Shown here one piece after another: positions 44,553-53,612 of a stretch of 64,000 nt of DNA (position 1 is the stretch's first letter; each line of letters begins with the position of its first letter). The DNA lies in NCBI RefSeq assembly GCF_900115105.1, contig NZ_FOYP01000001.1:1576097-1640096 (forward strand). The letters run 5' to 3'. Made by a program: the position numbers and the translations under genes. The notes below the pieces were generated by a model that searched no databases, was not told where the DNA came from, and worked only from the letters and a program-made list of their open reading frames with translations. The stretch is from Yoonia tamlensis (GTDB taxonomy: Bacteria > Pseudomonadota > Alphaproteobacteria > Rhodobacterales > Rhodobacteraceae).

Positions 44553-45241
44553 CGCAGTTGCGCGGCCCCCACGATCGGCCCGTTGCCCGCATGTTGAACA
44601 AGGACAGCAACCGGATCGTCGCCATGCATTTCCGCACGCACGGTCAAAACCCCTGCACCATCCCACGCCGCCACCTGATCAAAGGCGGTCACAACATTGG
44701 AATAGGTCAATTGCTTTCCGGCATTTTCACCATGGCGAATGTCAACAATTTCTTCGGGTGTAAACCGCACGATTTCAACGACATAGCTTCCTGTTGTCTG
44801 TGCGACCGCTGAAATCTCCAGCTGGCCTTGGGTCCGTGTCAGTGTCACCGTGACAGGGTAGACCTCCCGCCCATGCGCCTGCAAAAGCTCCATCACCTGC
44901 ATGGGCCGCGACCCGATCACATGATCCACACCCCCGATAATCATCTGCGGCGTATAGACTGTTGGCGCATGCGCCGCACGGGCATAGGCATGTTGGCGCG
45001 CCGTGTTTTCTGGGCGTCCAAAGATATCGGTCCAGCCGATATAATCCCAGTAGTCGACATGCAGCGCAAGAGCGATCACATCGTCACGTTTAGCCAATTC
45101 ATGCAGCAACGCATCTGCGGGCGGGCATGATGAACAGCCCTGTGATGTGTATAGTTCGACAACCACTGGGTCGGCCTGCGCCGTGTCGGTTGCTGAAACT
45201 ATAAACCCACAGACTGCTAGAGCAGATAATATCCTAAGCAT
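44549..45241 (-). CDS. Secreted DUF1223 thioredoxin-like protein
   Basis: A 230-residue periplasmic protein of the DUF1223 family. A signal peptide (LRILSALAVCGFIVSATDT) precedes VVELYTSQGCSSCPPADALL, with a thioredoxin-like CxxC pair. ATG 45241 is the start. The stop overlaps that of the convergent acyltransferase gene by 3 bases. Redox function likely, partner unknown. Confidence 0.88.
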   Translation of the reverse strand: MLRILSALAVCGFIVSATDTAQADPVVVELYTSQGCSSCPPADALLHELAKRDDVIALALHVDYWDYIGWTDIFGRPENTARQHAYARAAHAPTVYTPQMIIGGVDHVIGSRPMQVMELLQAHGREVYPVTVTLTRTQGQLEISAVAQTTGSYVVEIVRFTPEEIVDIRHGENAGKQLTYSNVVTAFDQVAAWDGAGVLTVRAEMHGDDPVAVLVQHAGNGPIVGAAQLR

Positions 45242-45381
45242 TGTACATCCCGATTTGACTTGCATCCGGTGTAGCCCGCCCCGCCTGTAATGACCAATCA
45301 ATGAATTGCGAACAGTTTGTTATGTATGTTTCAATGGCAGCAGCGTGAACCTTGTTAAAAAGTCCGTGTTTTGGTAAGGTT

Positions 45382-45437
45382 AGCCGCACGCATACGTTGA
45401 TCATCTTACATTGTTTCGATAGTCCAACAGTGCGGCT
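45382..45437 (+). promoter_or_regulatory. Stem in the leader of the MarC-family gene
   Basis: AGCCGCAC (45382-45389) and GTGCGGCT (45430-45437), a perfect 8-bp inverted repeat with a 40-base AT-rich loop, followed by TTCTT. It ends 23 bases before the GTG start. It might be a leader structure. Confidence 0.3.
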
Positions 45438-45460
45438 TTCTTAAACAGACTTGGGCTATC

Positions 45461-46120
45461 GTGGACTGGACCAACCTACTTCGTGAATTTGTCACACTCT
45501 TTGTGGTCATCGATCCGGTGGGTTCAATTCCGGTGTTCCTGTATTCCGTCGCATCCGTGCCGTCTAGGCTACACCGCCGTTACGCAGTGCGCGCGGTGTT
45601 TGTCGCCACAATGGTATTGTTTACGTTTCTAATCGCCGGGCAGTTTGTGTTAGAAACGCTGGGTTTACGATTTGGTTCATTCCAAATTGCAGGCGGGATC
45701 ATCCTGTTCCTATTCGCCTTAAGCATGATCTTTGGTCACTCAAAGGCGGAAACCGAAATCGAAGAGGCAGGCAAGGATCATCTTGCAGGTGCCGTTTTCC
45801 CGCTTGCTATGCCGTCAATCGCGTCACCTGGCGCAATGTTGGCTATTGTCGTATTGACTGACAATCACGAACAAGCTTTGACAGAACAATTGATTACTGC
45901 AGGCTTACTAATTGTCATAATGGCCTTTACCTTAATACTATTGTTAGCGGCAACCTACGTTCACCGGATTATCGGGAATACAGGCGCGAGCGTAATCAGC
46001 CGCGTGATGGGAATGATTTTGGCAACAATTGCAATTGACTCCATAATCGGAGGGATGGAGGCGTTGGAAATGATCGTCCTACCAACCGAACAATCTGCAG
46101 ATGGGCTTTTGAGCGATTAG
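45461..46120 (+). CDS. MarC family integral membrane protein
   Basis: A 219-residue protein with about six membrane helices (VTLFVVIDPVGSIPVFLYSV, FQIAGGIILFLFALSMIFG, LAGAVFPLAMPSIASPGAM). The start is GTG 45461, matching the N-terminus of the family; there is no good ribosome site. The 3' half is strikingly AT-rich with TTA/TTG/CTA leucine codons (38-40% GC over 45841-45960 by my count), unlike its neighbours, which suggests horizontal transfer. Function of the family is unclear; no antibiotic role should be assumed. Confidence 0.92.
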   Translation: MDWTNLLREFVTLFVVIDPVGSIPVFLYSVASVPSRLHRRYAVRAVFVATMVLFTFLIAGQFVLETLGLRFGSFQIAGGIILFLFALSMIFGHSKAETEIEEAGKDHLAGAVFPLAMPSIASPGAMLAIVVLTDNHEQALTEQLITAGLLIVIMAFTLILLLAATYVHRIIGNTGASVISRVMGMILATIAIDSIIGGMEALEMIVLPTEQSADGLLSD

Positions 46121-46121
46121 C

Positions 46122-46658
46122 CTACTTAGCCGCTTCCAACAGGGCTGGCAAAAACCGCTGTTCATAATCTGATCCGACCAGCGGCCCGACATAGCGAAAC
46201 AGCACAGTGCCATCACCGTCTACGATAAATGTCTCGGGCGGGGCTGTGACCCCCCAGTCGATCGCCACCCTGCCCCGCAAGTCGAATCCGGTGGCGAAAA
46301 ACGGGTCTTCGTAGTCAACCAGATAAGCGGATGCCTGATCTTGTTGATCGCGGAAATTGATGCCTGCCACGCGGTAGCCTTGTTCGGCCAGTTCCAGCAG
46401 TTTCGGGTGCTCTGCGCGGCATGGCGGGCACCAGCTTGCCCAGAAATTGACGATGGTCAATTCACCACTGCGCAGGTCCGCATCTGTCAATTGCACGGTG
46501 CCTGACACCGCCTCGGTCGGGACTGCGGGTGCTTGCTGTCCAATAAAGGTTGATGGCAGGTCGTCCGATTTTCCCTGCCACATGCTTACTGCGAACATCC
46601 CCGCGAGTGCGGCAAATATTGCTGGCGGCAAGATCACAAGCGGCGATATTTTAGCCAT
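46122..46658 (-). CDS. ccmG: Thiol:disulfide interchange protein CcmG/DsbE
   Basis: A 178-residue membrane-anchored thioredoxin that keeps apocytochrome c cysteines reduced for heme attachment. One N-terminal helix (ISPLVILPPAIFAALAGMFA) precedes VNFWASWCPPCRAEHPKL with the WCPPC active site and TAPPETFIVDGDG with the cis-Pro. ATG 46658 overlaps the ccmD stop; a TTG at 46667 is an alternative. Confidence 0.95.
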   Translation of the reverse strand: MAKISPLVILPPAIFAALAGMFAVSMWQGKSDDLPSTFIGQQAPAVPTEAVSGTVQLTDADLRSGELTIVNFWASWCPPCRAEHPKLLELAEQGYRVAGINFRDQQDQASAYLVDYEDPFFATGFDLRGRVAIDWGVTAPPETFIVDGDGTVLFRYVGPLVGSDYEQRFLPALLEAAK

Positions 46659-46794
46659 TTTTTTCAATCCGTTCCAAGGCGGCGCGCACCCGCACCGACC
46701 GCCGCCAGCTGATCACGATGATCACAGCCAAAAGACCCAAGCTCACCCCGTAAGCGGCCAGCACTTCGACGGCGTATTTCCCCAATTCAGGCAC
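46651..46794 (-). CDS. ccmD: Heme exporter protein CcmD
   Basis: A 47-residue protein from GTG 46794: MPELGKYAVEVLAAYGVSLG, then LLAVIIVISWRRS and a basic tail (VRVRAALERIEKNG). One membrane helix, the usual layout of CcmD, which helps release holo-CcmE from CcmC. The start lies inside the end of ccmC (8-base overlap) and the stop inside the start of ccmG. Recognised from context and size. Confidence 0.88.
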   Translation of the reverse strand: MPELGKYAVEVLAAYGVSLGLLAVIIVISWRRSVRVRAALERIEKNG

Positions 46795-47515
46795 GGCGCG
46801 CCCTCGCTTCTAGGGCCCGGATACGGCGGGCGCGAATTTCAGTCCGCGTGCGCAGCAGCACAAGACCAATAAACAATAAGACAAATCCGGCGATACAAAT
46901 CACCAGCGGTATCCAGAATACGTCCGACACGTTTTCTTCGGCATCCAGTGACAGTGACGCGCCTTGATGTAGCCCTTGGTTCCAGAAATTCACCGCATAG
47001 CGGGACAGGATCGCAAAGACCGACCCCACCATGCACAGCACCGATGTTAGATCAGCGGCGGTGTCGGGGTCTTCGATCGCTTCCCACATGGCCATGTAGC
47101 CAAGGTAAAACAGAAACAGGATCAGGAATGACGTCAGGCGCGGATCCCACGCCCAATAGGTGCCCCACATCGGCTGGCCCCAGATCGCGCCGGTGAACAG
47201 GGCGATCAGCGTCATCACCAGCCCGATTGGTCCAGCCGCCCGCGCGGCCAAGGCCGATACATGGTGGCGACGCACAACCCAGATAAGCGAGGCCACCAAC
47301 ATCATAATCCATGCGTTAATCGCCATCAGCGCTGCGGGCACATGCAGATAGATGATTTTAACAGTTGATCCTTGGCGGTAGTCATCAGGCGTGAAAAAGA
47401 ACCCCCAAACCAGCCCGACCGTCAGGCACAGTGCCGCCGCCCCGAAAACATAAGGCAGCACGGGCGCTGTCCAGCCCATGAATTTCTTTGGATTTGCGTA
47501 TTCCCAGAATGACAT
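46787..47515 (-). CDS. ccmC: Heme exporter protein CcmC
   Basis: A 242-residue inner-membrane protein with six helices that loads heme on CcmE. The WWD-type motif is MWGTYWAWDPRLTSF; the flanking heme-ligand histidines are in IYLHVPAA and NQGLHQGAS. Translationally linked to ccmD. Confidence 0.97.
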   Translation of the reverse strand: MSFWEYANPKKFMGWTAPVLPYVFGAAALCLTVGLVWGFFFTPDDYRQGSTVKIIYLHVPAALMAINAWIMMLVASLIWVVRRHHVSALAARAAGPIGLVMTLIALFTGAIWGQPMWGTYWAWDPRLTSFLILFLFYLGYMAMWEAIEDPDTAADLTSVLCMVGSVFAILSRYAVNFWNQGLHQGASLSLDAEENVSDVFWIPLVICIAGFVLLFIGLVLLRTRTEIRARRIRALEARARRA

Positions 47516-47546
47516 ATCGCCTACCTACCCTGCCCTTACTGCTGCA

Positions 47547-48203
47547 TCAACGCAGATTGATGCGTAACGTGGCCGCAGTCGCAAAGGGCAGCACCGCAAA
47601 ACACCCTGCGGTGATTACCCCCAGCAAGATCAGCGCGCCCGATGCGTCCTGCCCGTCCGCGCCGCGCCGCACAGCCTCGGCCCCGTAAATCAGGGTCGGC
47701 ACGTAAAGCGGCAGAACCAGCAGCGACAAAAGCAAACCGCCACGCCGCAGCCCGACGGTTAATGCGGCCCCAAAGGTGCCGATCATCGACAGGGCGGGTG
47801 TACCAAGAAGCAGCGACAACAGCAGATAGCCATAGGCTTCGGGTGCGAGCGACAGCAGAAAACCCAGCGCGGGCGCCGCCAACGTCAGCGGCAGCCCTGT
47901 GGTGATCCAATGCGCAAGCGCCTTTGCCAATGCGGCCCCTTCCATTGGCAGCGGTGACGTGGCCAAAAGCCCGAGCGATCCGTCTTCAAAGTCCAATGCG
48001 AAAATCCGGTCCAGCGACAAAAGCGCTGCCAGCAATGACGCAACCCAAAGAATGCCAGGCGCGATGCTGGTCAGCAGCGCGGTCTGCGGCCCGACGCCAA
48101 GCGGCACAAGCACGATGACAATCAGAAAAAATGCAAGTCCAAGCCCAAATCCGCCGCCTGCGCGCACCGCAAGGCGCAGATCACGCAGCAAAAGCGCGAT
48201 CAC
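47547..48203 (-). CDS. ccmB: Heme exporter protein CcmB
   Basis: A 218-residue six-helix membrane subunit of the CcmAB ABC transporter (LLLRDLRLAVRAGGGFGLGL at the start; GLRRGGLLLSLLVLPLYVPT near the middle). It overlaps ccmA by 4 bases and needs its ATPase to free holo-CcmE. Confidence 0.96.
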   Translation of the reverse strand: MIALLLRDLRLAVRAGGGFGLGLAFFLIVIVLVPLGVGPQTALLTSIAPGILWVASLLAALLSLDRIFALDFEDGSLGLLATSPLPMEGAALAKALAHWITTGLPLTLAAPALGFLLSLAPEAYGYLLLSLLLGTPALSMIGTFGAALTVGLRRGGLLLSLLVLPLYVPTLIYGAEAVRRGADGQDASGALILLGVITAGCFAVLPFATAATLRINLR

Positions 48204-48814
48204 AAGAACGCCTCGTCGGCGGCTCCGCCCGCATCAGGGGCGGCTTGAAACGGGGTCAGGTCCATTTCGGGCGCATCAATTCCCAGATCAATATGCGTCG
48301 CGATCACCGCGATCCCGCCACTGGCAAGATGGGTGTCTTGCAGCCATTTCGCGAATAGTTTGACGGAAAAACCGTCGAGCGACACAGTCGGTTCGTCCAG
48401 AAACAACACCTTGCGCCCGATCACGCCAAGCCGCGCGAGCCCCAGCCGTCGCTTTTGCCCCGCCGACAAGGTGCCCGCAATCCGCATCCGCAGGTCGGCC
48501 AGATCAAAGGCCTCCCAGATTGTGTCGGGAACAGGATTGCCATAGATATCGGCCCAGAATTGCAGGTTCTCGGTCACGCTCAGCGCGGTCTTGATGCCGT
48601 CGGCATGGCTGGCATAGGCCAGTTCATCCTCGGGCGCGTCCACATGCCCCGATAATGCAGGCTGAAGCCCCGCCAATGTGCGCAGCAATGTGGTTTTGCC
48701 GATCCCATTTGGACCCCGCAGCACCAGCGCCTGCCCTGCGGCCACATCAAAACTGACATCGCTCAGCACCGGAATACCGCCACGTGCACAGGTGACTTCC
48801 TTGACGCGCAGCAT
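48200..48814 (-). CDS. ccmA: Heme exporter ATPase CcmA
   Basis: A 204-residue ABC ATPase: Walker A GPNGIGKTTLL, signature LSAGQKRRLGLARL, Walker B VLFLDEPTVSLD. It energises release of heme-loaded CcmE from CcmC. Its ATG and the stop of the upstream Mth938-like gene touch at 48814. Confidence 0.96.
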   Translation of the reverse strand: MLRVKEVTCARGGIPVLSDVSFDVAAGQALVLRGPNGIGKTTLLRTLAGLQPALSGHVDAPEDELAYASHADGIKTALSVTENLQFWADIYGNPVPDTIWEAFDLADLRMRIAGTLSAGQKRRLGLARLGVIGRKVLFLDEPTVSLDGFSVKLFAKWLQDTHLASGGIAVIATHIDLGIDAPEMDLTPFQAAPDAGGAADEAFL

Positions 48815-49167
48815 CAGACGGGGATCAAGGCAACCGCGACACGCCGCCCTTCGGACAAAAGCACATTATAGGTGCGGCAGGCGGCGGGTGATGCCATGGA
48901 TTCGACCCCGATACCGGCCTGTTCTAGCAGGGTGCGAAATTCGGCGGGCAAATGCGCAATTTCGGCGCCCGTACCGACAAAAAGCACATCCAGCGCATCG
49001 GCCAGCGCGGTCAACGTTTCAGTGTCGACGTATCCGCCCCAAGCCTGCACACCGCTGGCAGAGGCCACAACCGCACCGTCATAGCGTTTGCCGCCAATGC
49101 GAAAGAAACCCGCGCCATAGCCATCGACCGGAGCCGAATTGTCATAGCTGATTTCATTCATCCGCAT
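48814..49167 (-). CDS. Mth938-like domain protein
   Basis: A 117-residue protein of the Mth938/DUF498 family (RIGGKRYDGAVVASASGVQAW, then VLFVGTGAEIAHLP). The family includes the mitochondrial complex I assembly factor NDUFAF3; the bacterial role is unclear. Placement between secF and ccmA is common in Rhodobacterales. Confidence 0.88.
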   Translation of the reverse strand: MRMNEISYDNSAPVDGYGAGFFRIGGKRYDGAVVASASGVQAWGGYVDTETLTALADALDVLFVGTGAEIAHLPAEFRTLLEQAGIGVESMASPAACRTYNVLLSEGRRVAVALIPV

Positions 49168-49176
49168 CGGCGTTCC

Positions 49177-50145
49177 TTAGGTATCAATATGGGCGTAACG
49201 GGTGCCCGCACTTGGGTCTTTCTTGGACCAGTCGCGTTTCACGCCAAGTACCAGCAAAATGGTCGAGGCTACAAAGATCGACGAATAGGTCCCGATCACA
49301 ACGCCCCAGATCATCGCAAAGACAAAGCCACGGATCACATCGCCGCCCAATACATAAAGCGAGACCAGCGCAAGCAAAGTAGTAAACGATGTCATCAGCG
49401 TGCGGCTAAGCGTTTCGTTGATTGACAGGTTCAGCACCTCTTTGAGGTCCTTTTGCTTGTATTTGCGCAGGTTTTCACGCACGCGGTCAAATACGATCAC
49501 CGTATCATTGATCGAATAGCCCACGATTGTCAGCAACGCCGCAATGATGGCCAGATCAAATTTGATCTGCAATTCCGAGAAAATCCCGATAGTCAGCAAG
49601 ACATCATGCACCAGCGCCAACACCGCACCGACCGCAAACTGCCATTCAAACCGCATCCAGATATACAAAAGGATCGCGCCAACTGCCAATGACACGGCCA
49701 GAATTGCAGTATTGATCAATTCACCCGAAACCTTGGGACCAACGGATTCAATGGACTGGAACGACAGCGTGGGTTCAAGCGCGACCAACGCGGCTTCAAT
49801 TGCGTCCACGGTTTCTGACGCGATCCGCTCGTCCCCTTCTTGGGACTGGATGCGGATCATCGCGACATGCTGGTCATCGGCAAAGCCGGGGTCGTTGACT
49901 TCGGCGATGGACACATCGCCAAGCCCCAGCGGCGCAATCGCGCCACGGTAAGCGGCAACATCAACCGCAACTTCGGATTGGGTGCGGATGCTTGTCCCGC
50001 CTTGGAAATCAATCCCGTATGCCAGCCCTTGGACCAGAAACGACCCAAGCGCCACAACCATCATGACCAGCGAAATACCCAGCCAGATCCGCGCCTTCGA
50101 GAAAAAGTCGATCGCCGTGTTATCACGTACAAGTTTCAGGCGCAT
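49177..50145 (-). CDS. secF: Protein translocase subunit SecF
   Basis: A 322-residue membrane protein with six helices: GLAYGIDFQGGTSIRTQSEV after the first, then GYSINDTVIVFDRVRENLRKY and the C-terminal Sec/RND helices. With SecD it uses proton flow to help proteins leave the Sec channel. It lies 1 base after secD. Confidence 0.97.
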   Translation of the reverse strand: MRLKLVRDNTAIDFFSKARIWLGISLVMMVVALGSFLVQGLAYGIDFQGGTSIRTQSEVAVDVAAYRGAIAPLGLGDVSIAEVNDPGFADDQHVAMIRIQSQEGDERIASETVDAIEAALVALEPTLSFQSIESVGPKVSGELINTAILAVSLAVGAILLYIWMRFEWQFAVGAVLALVHDVLLTIGIFSELQIKFDLAIIAALLTIVGYSINDTVIVFDRVRENLRKYKQKDLKEVLNLSINETLSRTLMTSFTTLLALVSLYVLGGDVIRGFVFAMIWGVVIGTYSSIFVASTILLVLGVKRDWSKKDPSAGTRYAHIDT

Positions 50146-50146
50146 G

Positions 50147-51808
50147 TTAAACCTCGATTGTCTTGGGGCGGGCGCGGGCGAAGTAAATCGCGATCAGCGA
50201 GCGGGTCACAAAAATGGCCGTAAAGACCGATGTCAGAATGCCGAAACCAAGCGTCACCGCAAAGCCAGACACCGGACCCGATCCAAAGATAAACAGGATC
50301 ACAGCCGTCATGAATGTTGTAAAGTTGGCATCAATGATCGACGACAGCGCCCTTTCGTAGCCCAGTTCAACCGCGCGTGCGGCGCCCTTGGCTGTTTTCA
50401 GCTCTTCGCGGATGCGCTCGAACACGATCACGTTGGCGTCTACGGCCATCCCGATGGTCAGCACGATCCCCGCAATCCCGGGCAATGTCAGCGTGGCCCC
50501 GATGATCGACAGCAGGCCAAAGATCAGCCCGACGTTGATCACCAGCGCGATATTGGCAAAAATCCCGAACAGCCCATAGCTCAGCACCATATAGCCAAGA
50601 ACCGCAATGCCTGCGACCAGACAGGCAACTTTGCCGGCGTCAATGCTGTCTTGGCCCAACTCTGGCCCGACTGTGCGTTCTTCGAGAACCGTCAGCTTGG
50701 CCGGCAGTGCGCCCGCGCGCAGCAAAATCGCAAGGTTTGTGGCTTCTTCGACGCTGAAATTGCCTGTGATAATCCCCGAACCGCCTGGAATGTGGCTGTT
50801 AATGCGTGGCGCAGAAATGACTTCGCCATCCAGCACGATCGCAAACAGGGACCCGACATTTTCCAGCGTATAATCACCAAAATCGCGCGCGGCAGAGGTG
50901 TTGAACCGGAAGGCCACCGCAGGTGATCCGTTCTGGTCAAAATCAAGCTGCGCGTTTTCTAGATCTTCACCCGTCACGACAGGGTTCTTTTCAAGAATAT
51001 AGAACGCGGCTTCGTTTTCGGCATCAGGTGCCAGAATATTGCCTGTCCCCGGTGATGCAGCAGGGTCGCTTGTGCTGCCCAGAACGGGGTTGAACGTCAG
51101 CTGCGCGGTGGTGCCGATCAGGTCGATCACCTCTTGGGCAGACCCGACACCTGGCACCTGGATCAGCACACGGTCGGTGCCTTGGCGTTGAATGGTGGGT
51201 TCGCGTGTGCCTGCTTCGTCGATACGGCGGCGCACGATTTCAAGCGTCTGCGCCATCGTGCGATTGTTCATCGCTACGATTTCGGCCTCGCTTAGCTTGA
51301 TCGTCAGGACTGGCCCGTTAATGGACACATCCAGATTGCTGCCGGCAGCCCCTGTCAGCGATGTGACCGGCTGGCCAAGGCCGCGCACGATCTCAAGCGC
51401 GCTTGCGGCGCCGGCCTCTTGGGAAATGCGCACGCGCAATTCATCGGCAGGGCTGCCATCGCGGGTCACAAAACCGATGGTGTCGCGTTCGGCGGCCAAT
51501 GCATCGCGCACATTTGGCCATAACCCTTCAAGAAAGGATGCCTGCACGTCTTCTAGCTGCACTTCGACCAGCAAATGCGCACCGCCGCGCAGATCAAGCC
51601 CGAGGTTCACAAGCCCCGACGGCAAGAAACCGGGCCAAAGCGCGGCATCAGCGGCAAGCGCATCATTGGTCTGGCCACTGTCGATGATCGCAGCCGCGTC
51701 ATTATGTGCTTCAACCCGCGTATAGAATGCGTTGGGCATTGCAAACAAAAGGCCAAGAACCACAGTTCCCCAAATCAGAATCTGCTTGGTGAGTGAAAAA
51801 TTAAGCAT
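50147..51808 (-). CDS. secD: Protein translocase subunit SecD
   Basis: A 553-residue subunit: GLDLRGGAHLLVEV at the N-terminus, the large periplasmic P1 domain (IVRRRIDEAGTREPTIQRQG), and six helices with AGIVLTIGMAVDANVIVFERI. Full length, in the yajC-secD-secF operon. Confidence 0.97.
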   Translation of the reverse strand: MLNFSLTKQILIWGTVVLGLLFAMPNAFYTRVEAHNDAAAIIDSGQTNDALAADAALWPGFLPSGLVNLGLDLRGGAHLLVEVQLEDVQASFLEGLWPNVRDALAAERDTIGFVTRDGSPADELRVRISQEAGAASALEIVRGLGQPVTSLTGAAGSNLDVSINGPVLTIKLSEAEIVAMNNRTMAQTLEIVRRRIDEAGTREPTIQRQGTDRVLIQVPGVGSAQEVIDLIGTTAQLTFNPVLGSTSDPAASPGTGNILAPDAENEAAFYILEKNPVVTGEDLENAQLDFDQNGSPAVAFRFNTSAARDFGDYTLENVGSLFAIVLDGEVISAPRINSHIPGGSGIITGNFSVEEATNLAILLRAGALPAKLTVLEERTVGPELGQDSIDAGKVACLVAGIAVLGYMVLSYGLFGIFANIALVINVGLIFGLLSIIGATLTLPGIAGIVLTIGMAVDANVIVFERIREELKTAKGAARAVELGYERALSSIIDANFTTFMTAVILFIFGSGPVSGFAVTLGFGILTSVFTAIFVTRSLIAIYFARARPKTIEV

Positions 51809-51826
51809 GACGCGGCCCTTCGGCGT

Positions 51827-52105
51827 TTAGGATTTCGCCGGATCGGTTTTGTTCAGAACGGTCGTGATCGTTGATTTCACAACGCGCACATTCACGCCAG
51901 CCGCGATTTCAACTTCAACTTCGTTGTCGTCCTTAACTTTCGTGATTTTGCCTTTCACGCCGCCTTGGGTCACGATCTGGTCGCCACGGCGCAGCGATTC
52001 AAGCATCGCCTGATGCAGTTTCAGCTTTTTCTGTTGGGGCCGAATAAGCAAGAAATACATGATCCCGAAGATCAACGTCAGCATTAACAGGTCGGCAGGT
52101 CTCAT
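51827..52105 (-). CDS. yajC: Preprotein translocase subunit YajC
   Basis: A 92-residue small membrane partner of SecDF. One N-terminal helix (LLMLTLIFGIMYFLLIRP) and the basic motif QQKKLKLHQAMLESLRRGDQ, then GGVKGKITKVKDDNEVEVEI. ATG 52105 follows AAAGGA; the frame open to 52210 is non-coding. Confidence 0.96.
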   Translation of the reverse strand: MRPADLLMLTLIFGIMYFLLIRPQQKKLKLHQAMLESLRRGDQIVTQGGVKGKITKVKDDNEVEVEIAAGVNVRVVKSTITTVLNKTDPAKS

Positions 52106-52319
52106 TTCAGCATCCTTTAATTCGCGCAGGGCCAAACGGCCCGAAAGTCGCGGCACGTTACTGGCGAGATAAGCAATTGGCAACCAGATGCAAGGCCATA
52201 AGCCGCCCATTACAGTGATTTGAAAGCATATCAGGCGCGCGCGCGTAATTACGGGTTCACTTGGCCTGCATGATGATGCATATCACGCGCACTATAAACA
52301 TCCCAAAAGGACCGATGCC

Positions 52320-53612
52320 ATGCATGATATCCGCGCCATCCGTGACAACCCCGCCGCTTTTGATGCGGCTCTGTCTCGTCGTGGGATGTCACCTGCGTCG
52401 TCCGAAATTCTGGCACTGGACGAGGCGCGGCGCGCCAAAATTCTGGCCGCCGAAACAGCGCAAGCCGAAGCCAACAAAGCCGCCAAAGAAGTCGGTGCCG
52501 CCAAGGGCCGCGGCGACGAGGCGGAATTCCAGCGCCTGCGCGCATTGGTCGGCGAAAAGAAGGCTGAAATTGCTGCATTGAATGACGAGGCAAAAGCCCA
52601 AGACGTTGCGCTGAATGATCTTTTGATGGCCATTCCGAACCTGCCTGATCCGTCGATCCCTGATGGGGCTGACGAAAATGACAATGTTGAAATCAACCGC
52701 GCAGGCAGCCCGCGCAATTTTGCCTTTACGCCAGTGGAACATTACGAAATTGCGGGCATCCGCCCCGGCATGGATTTCGAAACCGCTGCCAAACTGTCCG
52801 GCAGCCGTTTTGTGCTGCTGTCAGGTGCTGTGGCACGCCTGCACCGTGCGCTGGCGCAGTTCATGCTGGATACCCATGTCGACGAACACGGGCTAACCGA
52901 GGCCATCACCCCCGTGCTAGTGCGCGAGGAAATGATGTATGGCACCGGCCAACTGCCGAAATTCGGCGATGACAGCTATCAAACCACCAACGGCTGGTGG
53001 CTGATCCCTACAGCCGAAGTCACGCTGACCAATATCGTCAACGGGCTGACAGTCGATGAATCCTACCTGCCCCGCCGCTATGTCGCACATACGCAATGTT
53101 TCCGGTCAGAAGCCGGATCAGCGGGCCGTGACACATCGGGAATGCTGCGCCAGCACCAGTTTGAAAAAGTCGAAATGGTCAGCGTAACAAAGCCCGAAGA
53201 TAGCGCGGCAGAGCATGACGCGATGACCAAACGCGCCGAGGCGATCCTTGATAAACTCGGCATCCCCTACCGCACGGTTGTGCTGTGCACTGGCGATCTG
53301 GGGGCTGGCATGCGCAAGACACACGATATCGAGGTCTGGCTACCCGGCCAGAACGCATATCGTGAAATCGCGTCTATTTCGGTCGCGGGCGACTATCAGG
53401 CGCGGCGCATGAATGCGCGCTACAAGCCAACCGGCGGCGGCAAACCCGAATTCCTGCATACGCTCAACGGGTCGGGTCTTGCGGTCGGGCGCTGCTTGAT
53501 TGCTGTGGTCGAAAACGGCCAGCAAGAGGACGGATCTGTTGATCTGCCCGCCGTGTTGCACCCTTACTTGCGCGGCAAGACACGCATCACCGCTGACGGT
53601 CAACTGGCCTAA
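52320..53612 (+). CDS. serS: Seryl-tRNA synthetase
   Basis: A 430-residue class II synthetase. The N-terminal coiled-coil arm (about 30-100) grips the long variable arm of tRNA-Ser; motif 2 is [20 protein letters not shown] and motif 3 includes [17 protein letters not shown]. The stop shares TAA/TAG bases with the convergent DUF2235 gene. Divergent from yajC. Confidence 0.98.
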   Translation: MHDIRAIRDNPAAFDAALSRRGMSPASSEILALDEARRAKILAAETAQAEANKAAKEVGAAKGRGDEAEFQRLRALVGEKKAEIAALNDEAKAQDVALNDLLMAIPNLPDPSIPDGADENDNVEINRAGSPRNFAFTPVEHYEIAGIRPGMDFETAAKLSGSRFVLLSGAVARLHRALAQFMLDTHVDEHGLTEAITPVLVREEMMYGTGQLPKFGDDSYQTTNGWWLIPTAEVTLTNIVNGLTVDESYLPRRYVAHTQCFRSEAGSAGRDTSGMLRQHQFEKVEMVSVTKPEDSAAEHDAMTKRAEAILDKLGIPYRTVVLCTGDLGAGMRKTHDIEVWLPGQNAYREIASISVAGDYQARRMNARYKPTGGGKPEFLHTLNGSGLAVGRCLIAVVENGQQEDGSVDLPAVLHPYLRGKTRITADGQLA

